From NCBI GenBank assembly GCA_003646715.1, contig QMLL01000074.1, forward strand, positions 1-7,472: 7,472 nt of DNA. Direction: 5' to 3'. The position numbers and the translations under genes are program-made. Of the stretch, positions 1-6,114 are shown in pieces. This stretch comes from Deltaproteobacteria bacterium (GTDB lineage: Bacteria > Desulfobacterota > Syntrophobacteria > B119-G9). Numbering within the stretch: position 1 is the stretch's first letter; every line of letters starts with the position of its first letter. The notes beneath the pieces were generated by a model that was not told where the DNA came from, made no database searches, and was given only the letters and a program-made list of their open reading frames with translations.

Positions 1-1163
1 AACAACGCATACCCAAAATGCTCTGCTCCAAACCCTCCCAGGACACCCGAAATAGATCTGCTAAAGCTAAATATCGTACTAAAAAGAGCATACTGGGTGG
101 CACTGAAATGCTTATCGCAAAGTTTCATCAAAAAAGCAAGAAAAGCTGCTGTGCCGAGTCCTCCACTAAAACTCTCAAACACGGAAGCACCGTACACTGC
201 GTACTTGGTAACACCTGGAAGAGCAGCACCCGCATAGCCGAGGTTAGATATCGCCTGAAATCCCCCCAGAATCCATAAAGCACGCCCGATCCCCCACATT
301 GTGGTTAGTCCTCCTCCCACGATAGAACCAATAATGCTAAATATGGTTCCAAGAGTCCCGGAAACCAGGCCAATTTCAGTCCTTGTAAAACCCTTGTCAA
401 CCCAGAACGGAGCCACCATTGACCCCATCATCGAATCGCCAACCTTGAACAGTAAAATAAAAAGAATCACCGCCCAAACGTTTTTCTTCTTCAGTATTCC
501 TTTTATGGGTACTATCCACTGCTTGATGATACTCAAGGAAGCACCGCTTTCAGAAGTTTTAATCCTGGGAGCATGGCAGGGCCTCCAGAATAAGACTATT
601 AGGGCAATAAGAGCCATAGTTATCGAAATACCCACAAAAACAGCTTCCCACTCAAAGAAATCACTTAAAGCCACAAGTCCGCCACCCGCAACAATGAGTG
701 CCACCCTGTAAGCACTCACCCGGAACCCGTTGGCCATTCCAAGTTCTTTTTCATCCAAAATATCAATGGTGTAAGCATCTACCGCGATATCCTGGGTTGC
801 AGAAGCAAAACACATTGCGGCCAAAATTATCACAATACTTATGCCAGGATTTACGGGATCGACGCTTAAGATTGAAAGCATACAAAGAGCTATCACAAGC
901 TGACTGGGCACTATCCAGTAAAACCTCTTTCCGTATCTATCAACAAGCGGGGCCCACAAAAGTTTTAGACTCCACGCCAACCCCGTAAGGCTGAGCATAC
1001 CTATGGATTTGAGACTCATGTGGTGAGATCTGAAATACACGGAAAGCGTATTGTAAATGAAGCCAAACGGCACGCCTTCGGCAAAATAAAGGAGACATAC
1101 CACAAACATTTTAGTGCGGTACGACAATGAAACACGGTCGGTAATTGTAACAGGCTTATCCAC
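1..1163 (-). CDS. AmpG-like MFS permease, 3' end cut off by the window edge
   Basis: A continuous minus-strand reading frame runs from GTG at 1163 off the left edge, giving 387 residues without a stop. The protein is strongly hydrophobic, with about 10-12 membrane segments visible. Examples are FVVCLLYFAEGVPFGF (20-35), ISIVIILAAMCFA (108-120) and VILFILLF (232-239). The MFS-type loop LWAPLVDRYGKRF (69-81) and ATQDIAVDAYTIDIL (122-136) resemble AmpG and the related PAT family, in which AmpG imports muropeptides across the inner membrane. The substrate here is not known. Family members have roughly 420-490 residues, so about 30-100 residues are missing. The start is supported by AGGA three bases upstream, which is tight spacing, and by an in-frame TAG (1175-1173) just before it. 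A Met at residue 19 (1109) is a weaker alternative start. The 17-base gap to the preceding gene suggests co-transcription with the Hdr-like operon, although the link may be only positional. Confidence 0.8.
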   Translation of the reverse strand, partial: MDKPVTITDRVSLSYRTKMFVVCLLYFAEGVPFGFIYNTLSVYFRSHHMSLKSIGMLSLTGLAWSLKLLWAPLVDRYGKRFYWIVPSQLVIALCMLSILSVDPVNPGISIVIILAAMCFASATQDIAVDAYTIDILDEKELGMANGFRVSAYRVALIVAGGGLVALSDFFEWEAVFVGISITMALIALIVLFWRPCHAPRIKTSESGASLSIIKQWIVPIKGILKKKNVWAVILFILLFKVGDSMMGSMVAPFWVDKGFTRTEIGLVSGTLGTIFSIIGSIVGGGLTTMWGIGRALWILGGFQAISNLGYAGAALPGVTKYAVYGASVFESFSGGLGTAAFLAFLMKLCDKHFSATQYALFSTIFSFSRSISGVLGGFGAEHFGYAL

Positions 1164-1180
1164 TCTTCCTGACTATCCCC

Positions 1181-1825
1181 CTACTCCCACTTTAAAGCAT
1201 CAATGACGCCGTGACATCGACAACTCGTAGCCACGAAATATTTACCCGGCCTGGCAGTAACCTGATCGTACATTTTTCTCATGGCCTCAGGCGTATACCC
1301 TCCAACACCGGGCGCCAATTGATGGCTCCTGAGCACCACAGGTTGATATCCGGGAACCTCTATTTTGGCCAGAACCTCGAAAAGGTTGCCTTTGCGAGGC
1401 TCTTTCGTCTTCGTACATATTTCCTCCGGCTCACTGCAATTGTCCGGACATACAAAGTCTGCAAAGCTTGCATATAACGTTCTCTGCGTCATTCGGTAAG
1501 GATTTGGGACCTGGTCGTCCACTTCGTCAGGAACATCAATTCGCTCGACAGAAATACCATTTTTTTTGAGCTCCTCCATCAGCCATTCAAAAGCCACATG
1601 AATCGGTACTGCCGGAACAATCCACTCCGGAGGATCAGAAAAATTATCCACCAGAAAATTTAAGGCATCTTCTTCACGGGTTTTTACAGGCAGTTCTTGA
1701 AGTTCCTTAAGCTTCTCATGATCTTCGTCCACAACGAGAATCGATTTGCCCGGATTTCTCTTCGATATTCTCCTGGCTGCCAAAGCCCCAAAATGACCCG
1801 CCCCAAGAATCCACACAAAATCCAT
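1181..1825 (-). CDS. Small Rossmann-fold (TrkA-N-like) protein with a cysteine-rich C-terminal half, coupled to the HdrA fusion
   Basis: I do not recognise a named family for this 214-residue protein. Residues 1-60 form a classic dinucleotide-binding start: a hydrophobic strand, then GAGHFG (8-13), then ILVVDED, with D33 at the end of the second strand. That layout usually indicates NAD(H) binding, as in TrkA-N domains. The rest does not look like a K+-channel regulator. It contains CPDNC (C126, C130), C137, and SCRCHG near the end (C202, C204). These five cysteines could bind an Fe-S cluster or zinc. No signal peptide or membrane segment is seen. Its ATG lies three bases after the hdrA stop, and GGTGAGG (1838-1832) sits six bases before the ATG and ends against the hdrA stop codon, so translation is probably coupled. 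This suggests a role with the HdrA protein, perhaps as an NAD(H)-binding partner; that is inference. MvhD, a common HdrA neighbour, is not a match. The permease gene follows after 17 bases. Confidence 0.7.
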   Translation of the reverse strand: MDFVWILGAGHFGALAARRISKRNPGKSILVVDEDHEKLKELQELPVKTREEDALNFLVDNFSDPPEWIVPAVPIHVAFEWLMEELKKNGISVERIDVPDEVDDQVPNPYRMTQRTLYASFADFVCPDNCSEPEEICTKTKEPRKGNLFEVLAKIEVPGYQPVVLRSHQLAPGVGGYTPEAMRKMYDQVTARPGKYFVATSCRCHGVIDALKWE

Positions 1826-1828
1826 CTT

Positions 1829-4800
1829 TTACCTCACCAAAAGTTCAAGTTCCTTAACAACCTGAGAATCCGCAATAATATCAGGTTCAATGGCCTTATT
1901 TGGACATTCTGCAACACAGATTCCACATCCCTGGCATTTTAACTTGTCAATAAAGATTTCTCCCGCCCTGAATACGGGAACCTCGTAAGGACATACCCTT
2001 ACACAGGTAAGGCACCTTACACATCGTCCGGTATTTACTGAGACCGTGGGAGCAAATCTTACTTTTACATCTTGTGAAAGTAAAGCAAGAGCTTTAGCAG
2101 AAACCGCTTTCGCATGAATCACCGATTCTGACACCGTTTTGGGATAATGAGCCTGACCGCAGACGTACACACCTTCTAGTTGTGTCTCGGCAGGACCTAG
2201 CTTCAAGTGTTTTTCCATGAAAAAACCACTTGCTGATAGAGGAAGCTTGAGCAATCTTGCAAGAGTTTCGTGATCGTCGGTAGGCAAAGTAGCTTCACTT
2301 AAAACGAGACGATCTACAGTCAGACACAGTACCGGATCTTCACACGTAGCCGAACTTCCGTAGCCTTTATTTTTAACTTCTATACTTACGGCCTTTTGTT
2401 TGCCAAGTCTGACCGGTGACACCGCTGGTGGATTTTCGGGATCATATTTAATAAATACAACGCCTTTCTCTCTCGCTTCCTGGTACAACAGCTCATTAAA
2501 ACCGTAAGTCCTGATATCCCTATAAAGTATGGTAATATTCATATGCGGGTAGAGGGTTTTCAAAATCACGGCATGGTTTACTGCCCTGGTACAACAAACC
2601 CTGCTGCAATAAGGCCTTTCGTCACTTCTGGATCCGACACATTGAATCATGCAAAGGTGCCGTATTCTTGATAGAGTTGTTTCAAAATATGCTCCCGAAG
2701 GCCTCACGTAGTTCCCGGGAAAATCATGCCCCCAATTCCTATTATCAAGTTCCGCTTTGAGTTCCCTTTCCAGTTCGGCCTGGGTGCATACAGCATCCAT
2801 TTCTCCATAGCCATACAAACCGCATGGATTCAGCGTTCTTGCCCCGATAGCAATAATCAGGGCACCATAATTCAGATCAACTTCTTTTTCACCCTGTTTA
2901 CCCACCACTCTTACTCTAGACGTAAAATTTCCTGCAGAACCGGAAAATGCTTCCAACGTCGCGTTCAAATACACGGTGATGCGGGGATGATTCAATACCT
3001 GATCTACTAATTTGTTAAAATGCACTTCAAAATGACCCGTTCTAAAATCTTCCAGGGAGTGCAAGCTTCGTCCCCCAAGGTGATCCGTTTTCTCTACCAG
3101 GACAACATCAATGTTTTGCTCCGCCATGGTAACAGCAGCAGTCATTCCCGATACTCCTCCACCCAGAACCAACGCTCGTTTTACGATCGGAGAAGTCAAA
3201 AACGAAAGAGCTCTTGACCCCGATATTTTCCCCACAGCTGCTTTCACCAGGCTTTTAGCCTTCTCGGTTGCCTTTTCCGGGTCTTTCTTATGAACCCAGG
3301 CACACTGTTCGCGAATATTTGCCATGGACACAAATCCCGGGTTCATCCCTGCTTGTTTCATAACATCTTGAAATATGGGCAAATGAGTTCGAGGCGTGCA
3401 TGATGCCACAAGAAGCCTTGTTATCCCTTTTTCCCTGACCGTTTTTGCCATTTCTTTTGTCGCGTCGGAAGAACAACTAAAAAGATTTTCCTGCGCCCAA
3501 ACAACTCCCGGTAGACTTCTGGCGAATTCCACCACTTCAGCGGTATTAACCACCGAGGCAATATTGGTACCGCACCTGCAGACAAAAACTCCCAACCGGA
3601 CATCCTGCGGTGCAATCAGTTCTCCTCTCTCGCGTCCTTGATCTTTTCTCAATGGCAAACCAAGAAGGGAACAAACATCCGACACCGCAGCATCAGAATC
3701 CAGCACCGTCCCGGGAATACTCTTGGGCCTTCTTGCGCCCCCGCAAACAAAGATTCCAGGTCGAGAAGATTCCAGATTAAACTCCCTCGTATTGACAAAA
3801 CCCCAGGGATCTGCTTCCAAATCCATCAAGCCCGAAGCAGCACCCTTTTTTGCCTCAATGCCAACCGCAAGCACCACCATATCTGCCCGGAAGGTTTGAA
3901 AACCACCTTCAAGGTCACTGTAATCAAGAACCAGAGATCCGTTCTCATCCGGAAAAATACGAGCAACTTTCCCCTTTATAAACCTGACCCTCTCCTCTTT
4001 ATCGAGTCTGACAAGGTACTCTTCCCCTTCCTTTTCCTGGGCTCTTCGATCTATGTAAAATATGGCAATTTCATCCAGACCTCCCCTGTCCAGGGCCAGC
4101 ATTGCCTGTTTGAAACTTATCAAGCAACAAATCTCAGAACAGTAAGGTCTGTTTAGCGTAACGTCTCTGGAACCCACGCACTGTACAAAAGCGAGCTTCC
4201 GAGGAACCTTACCATCGGATAATCTAATCAGTTCACCGCCACTCGGTCCTGTGGGACTCAAAAGACGCTCAAATTCCAGTGACGTAAGAATATCAGGGCT
4301 TAGCCCATAGTTGTAATCAGCTATTCTTTCAGGGTCGAAAGTACTAAAACCGGTGGCATTTATAATCGCCCCAACATTGAGCATCAACAAATCATCACTC
4401 TGATTGAAATCCACAGCTTTAGTAGGGCACAACTTCTCACATATTCTACATTTTCCTTTAAGAAAATACCTGCAAAAGTCTTTTTCGATAATCGGCACGG
4501 CAGGAACGGCCTGAGGGTATAATTGATGGATAGCTTTAGTTTGGTTTAAACCCAGGTTGAAAAGATCGGGTATTTTTACCGGGCACTTCTCAGTACACGT
4601 GCCACAACCTATACATTTATCCTCGTCAACAAAGCGAGGCAACTTCCTGATTGCAACGCTAAAGTTGCCGGCAGATCCCTGGATTGCCTCAACACGACAG
4701 TAAGTTAAAAGTCGAATATTTCCCTGGCTTTTCACTTCGTGCATTCTGGGCGAAAGAATGCACATTGCGCAATCATTGGTAGGAAAAGTTTTATCAAGTT

Positions 4801-4942
4801 GAGACATGTGCCCGCCAATGGAAGGCGCCTGGTCAAGCAGAAAAACTTTGAAACCAAGCTGGGCACATTGAATGGCAGATTCCATACCTGCCACACCACC
4901 ACCGATAACTAAAACACTTCCCTTGGCCTTTCTCTTCGCCAC
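1829..4942 (-). CDS. hdrA: Tandem HdrA-like flavin/iron-sulfur protein (two FAD units fused)
   Basis: This 1037-residue cytoplasmic protein resembles HdrA, the FAD-containing electron-bifurcating subunit of heterodisulfide reductase. It is about 1.5 times the usual 650 or so residues, because it joins two HdrA-type flavin units. Unit 1 (about 8-430) has the FAD motif GGGVAGM (14-20), the HdrA signature DCAMCILSPRM (57-67), and an inserted ferredoxin domain (C110, C113, C116, C120-P; then C157, C165, C168, C172-P). It also has QCVGSRD with YCSEICC (254-273). Residues 449-573 match the N-terminal Fe-S domain of ordinary HdrA (VCRCGTN; CTPRTH at 515-520; REQCAWVH at 544-551). Unit 2 (about 586-955) has GGGVSGM and QCVGSRSDERPYCSRVCC, but lacks the inserted ferredoxin and the CAMC signature. 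A 2[4Fe-4S] ferredoxin ends the chain (C974, C977, C980, C984; C1003, C1006, C1009, C1013). The start is GTG with GGAG five bases upstream; the next Met is M20, inside the FAD motif, so a later start is excluded. The next gene follows after three bases. Confidence 0.9.
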   Translation of the reverse strand: MAKRKAKGSVLVIGGGVAGMESAIQCAQLGFKVFLLDQAPSIGGHMSQLDKTFPTNDCAMCILSPRMHEVKSQGNIRLLTYCRVEAIQGSAGNFSVAIRKLPRFVDEDKCIGCGTCTEKCPVKIPDLFNLGLNQTKAIHQLYPQAVPAVPIIEKDFCRYFLKGKCRICEKLCPTKAVDFNQSDDLLMLNVGAIINATGFSTFDPERIADYNYGLSPDILTSLEFERLLSPTGPSGGELIRLSDGKVPRKLAFVQCVGSRDVTLNRPYCSEICCLISFKQAMLALDRGGLDEIAIFYIDRRAQEKEGEEYLVRLDKEERVRFIKGKVARIFPDENGSLVLDYSDLEGGFQTFRADMVVLAVGIEAKKGAASGLMDLEADPWGFVNTREFNLESSRPGIFVCGGARRPKSIPGTVLDSDAAVSDVCSLLGLPLRKDQGRERGELIAPQDVRLGVFVCRCGTNIASVVNTAEVVEFARSLPGVVWAQENLFSCSSDATKEMAKTVREKGITRLLVASCTPRTHLPIFQDVMKQAGMNPGFVSMANIREQCAWVHKKDPEKATEKAKSLVKAAVGKISGSRALSFLTSPIVKRALVLGGGVSGMTAAVTMAEQNIDVVLVEKTDHLGGRSLHSLEDFRTGHFEVHFNKLVDQVLNHPRITVYLNATLEAFSGSAGNFTSRVRVVGKQGEKEVDLNYGALIIAIGARTLNPCGLYGYGEMDAVCTQAELERELKAELDNRNWGHDFPGNYVRPSGAYFETTLSRIRHLCMIQCVGSRSDERPYCSRVCCTRAVNHAVILKTLYPHMNITILYRDIRTYGFNELLYQEAREKGVVFIKYDPENPPAVSPVRLGKQKAVSIEVKNKGYGSSATCEDPVLCLTVDRLVLSEATLPTDDHETLARLLKLPLSASGFFMEKHLKLGPAETQLEGVYVCGQAHYPKTVSESVIHAKAVSAKALALLSQDVKVRFAPTVSVNTGRCVRCLTCVRVCPYEVPVFRAGEIFIDKLKCQGCGICVAECPNKAIEPDIIADSQVVKELELLVR

Positions 4943-4994
4943 TGAAACTCCACTCTAACCTATGTTACCGCATTCAACGAATTCCCACGCAGTT

Positions 4995-5019
4995 TTTCAC
5001 CCACTGTGCATCTGTGAAA
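4995..5019. repeat. Short inverted repeat TTTCAC-N13-GTGAAA in the hdrC-hdrA gap
   Basis: Six-base arms (4995-5000 and 5014-5019) flank a 13-base spacer just past the hdrC stop. The spacer overlaps a direct repeat, CTGTG-CAT-CTGTG (5004-5016). It could be a weak mRNA hairpin or a protein-binding site. Arms this short could easily arise by chance, and no U-run marks a terminator. Confidence 0.2.
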
Positions 5020-5026
5020 TGCCACA

Positions 5027-5515
5027 TTATTTGTCCCCGAAACTCTTTTTGCACAATCCCTCAATATTATCCGGGACTTTTCCTTTCCTCCTGTACTCGT
5101 CAAAAAAGAAATCCAGGATTTTCCTTCGCGCGTGTCTTATACTCATATCAATCTCACTTACTTTTTCCATTAGTTCTGGTGAAACTATTCCTTCATCGAC
5201 AGCCATGTATCTTAGGACACGAATTATGCTGGCAAATTTTACGCCCTGTGGACAGTGGAACGAGCAACTGAAACATTGCCAGCAATACCAGATAATATCA
5301 GACTTAAGCAGATCTTCCTTTTGACCCAGCAAAATCATCTGGATTATAGAACTGGGACGAAACCTGTTATCTATTTCGCTCACCGGGCAACATCCGGTAC
5401 AAATACCGCACGCAAAACAGCGCGTTAAAGTCTCTCCTCCGGCAGCTTGCGTTACTTCATCCTTGAAATGTGTATTCCCGTGCCTGAGATCCAAACACTT
5501 TTGAGATTCAGCCAT
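5027..5515 (-). CDS. hdrC: HdrC-like heterodisulfide reductase iron-sulfur subunit
   Basis: This 162-residue protein is a two-cluster Fe-S subunit of the HdrC/GlpC type, which in Hdr complexes wires HdrA to HdrB. Two full CxxCxxCxxxCP motifs are present: C33, C36, C39, C43-P (CFACGICTGCCPV) and C78, C81, C84, C88-P (CWQCFSCSFHCPQG). They are separated by a helical stretch containing RFRPSSIIQMILLG, which is typical of HdrC. A helical tail with RVLRYMAVDEGI and many charged residues follows. No membrane segment is seen, so it should be cytoplasmic. The length is a little short of the roughly 180-190 usual for HdrC. An in-frame GTG directly precedes the ATG (5518), giving one extra residue, but Shine-Dalgarno spacing favours the ATG. 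The HdrA fusion follows after 84 bases. No HdrB gene is in the window, so its usual partner is missing or encoded elsewhere. Family assignment is firm; physiological partners are inferred. Confidence 0.88.
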   Translation of the reverse strand: MAESQKCLDLRHGNTHFKDEVTQAAGGETLTRCFACGICTGCCPVSEIDNRFRPSSIIQMILLGQKEDLLKSDIIWYCWQCFSCSFHCPQGVKFASIIRVLRYMAVDEGIVSPELMEKVSEIDMSIRHARRKILDFFFDEYRRKGKVPDNIEGLCKKSFGDK

Positions 5516-5521
5516 CACCTA

Positions 5522-5526
5522 CCCTT
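5522..5526 (-). promoter_or_regulatory. Shine-Dalgarno AAGGG deciding the HdrC start
   Basis: AAGGG lies six bases before the ATG at 5515 but only three before the adjacent in-frame GTG at 5518. The better spacing favours ATG as the initiation codon. Confidence 0.5.
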
Positions 5527-5548
5527 ACTCTTTCCAATTCCTTTTCGT

Positions 5549-6010
5549 TTATACGTAATCAATAGCATTAGTCGGACAATGATCCTTACACTTGGTGCAC
5601 TTATCGGCAGCCTGGGTAGTACGGGTACAGAGACTCTCGTCCGCCAACACAAGCACACCGTCGATTACCCGTATTGCCACCTTTTCGTCCCATTCGGGCC
5701 CCTTCCCAAGCCTTCCCGATTCGCTGTTTGCCGTGTTGTATTCACATACCGATACACAGATACCGCAACCGTTGCACAGATCAGGATTAATGACCATCCC
5801 GGTGGATGCCCTCTGCTTGAGAGGAGCAAGTATTTCTTCCAGAGCTTCAATATACCCGGCCCACTGCTGTTCGTGCAGGACAGGACAGTCAGATGGTGAA
5901 AGATCTCCACTGAGCAGAAATTCTGCAAATTCTGCGCAAGTCATCCCGCATTTCTGACAATCAGTACGCGGTAAAAATTCAAGTATGTCTTCCAGTTTCG
6001 GTATTTCCAC
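5549..6010 (-). CDS. Small Fe-S protein: N-terminal Fes domain plus 2[4Fe-4S] ferredoxin domain
   Basis: This 153-residue soluble protein probably carries electrons within the operon's complex. Residues 10-45 (LEFLPRTDC, CGMTC, DCPVL) match the Fes-type cluster domain known from corrinoid Fe-S proteins of the CODH/ACS system. The cysteines are C18, C21, C25 and C42. The spacing C-x2-C-x3-C is one residue shorter than the usual x2/x4. Residues 72-153 are ferredoxin-like. The first cluster is complete (C79, C82, C85, C89). The second has C138, C141 and C145-P, but alanine (A135) where the first cysteine should be; C128 is a possible replacement. The start is GTG with GGAGG 12 bases upstream. 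The gene follows the FwdA-like gene after 84 bases and precedes hdrC by 33. By position it could act like the polyferredoxin subunits of Fwd complexes, but it is too small to be FwdF. The partner is inferred. Confidence 0.75.
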   Translation of the reverse strand: MEIPKLEDILEFLPRTDCQKCGMTCAEFAEFLLSGDLSPSDCPVLHEQQWAGYIEALEEILAPLKQRASTGMVINPDLCNGCGICVSVCEYNTANSESGRLGKGPEWDEKVAIRVIDGVLVLADESLCTRTTQAADKCTKCKDHCPTNAIDYV

Positions 6011-6022
6011 CGATCTTGAAAA

Positions 6023-6027
6023 CCTCC
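6023..6027 (-). promoter_or_regulatory. Shine-Dalgarno GGAGG of the Fes/ferredoxin gene, unusually far from the start
   Basis: A perfect GGAGG lies 12 bases upstream of the GTG at 6010. That spacing is longer than usual, but no nearer in-frame start codon exists, and an in-frame TAA at 6052-6050 rules out a more upstream start. It therefore supports the GTG start. Confidence 0.55.
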
Positions 6028-6066
6028 GGAATATCTTTAATGAACTACTTTATCCCATTCTTTTTT

Positions 6067-6114
6067 CAGAAATTAGTTATTAGCAAAAAATCTCCTAACC
6101 CTCACTAATTTCTG
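6067..6114. repeat. Perfect 11-bp inverted repeat across the stop codon of the FwdA-like gene
   Basis: The arm CAGAAATTAGT (6067-6077) is the exact reverse complement of ACTAATTTCTG (6104-6114). A 26-base spacer separates them and contains the TAG stop (6097-6095). Inside the spacer, TTAG (6080-6083) can also pair with CTAA (6095-6098). The minus-strand transcript could fold into a long hairpin, but AAAAAAG follows it rather than a U-run, so it is not a standard intrinsic terminator. It could be an mRNA stability or processing element, or chance in AT-rich sequence. Confidence 0.5.

Noticed and set aside
301..711. Plus-strand open frame of 136 codons
   Set aside because: It lies opposite the AmpG-like permease frame, which has clear membrane segments and family motifs. 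The plus-strand product is Pro/Thr/Ile-rich with no recognisable domain.
1181..1825. MvhD-type electron-transfer subunit
   Set aside because: MvhD carries a short ferredoxin-like [2Fe-2S] pattern without a Rossmann GxGxxG start. This protein begins with a clear nucleotide-binding fold.
3638..4156. Plus-strand open frame of 172 codons
   Set aside because: It is fully antisense to the HdrA fusion, whose motifs are unmistakable. The plus-strand product shows no fold-like pattern.
1829..4942. Two separate hdrA genes split by a missed stop
   Set aside because: The frame is uninterrupted from 4942 to 1829, and the linker is a recognisable HdrA N-terminal domain, so a true fusion is the simpler reading.
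5447..5899. Plus-strand frame of 150 codons across the hdrC and Fes/ferredoxin junction
   Set aside because: It overlaps two cysteine-motif genes on the other strand and has no domain signature, so it is a shadow frame.
6011..6094. Possible internal promoter in the gap before the Fes/ferredoxin gene
   Set aside because: TTGCTA and GATAAA resemble -35 and -10 boxes on the minus strand, but the spacing is about 26 bases, which is too long.
6067..6114. Intrinsic terminator at the inverted repeat
   Set aside because: The stem is AT-rich with a 26-base loop, and an A-run rather than a U-run follows it on the transcribed strand.
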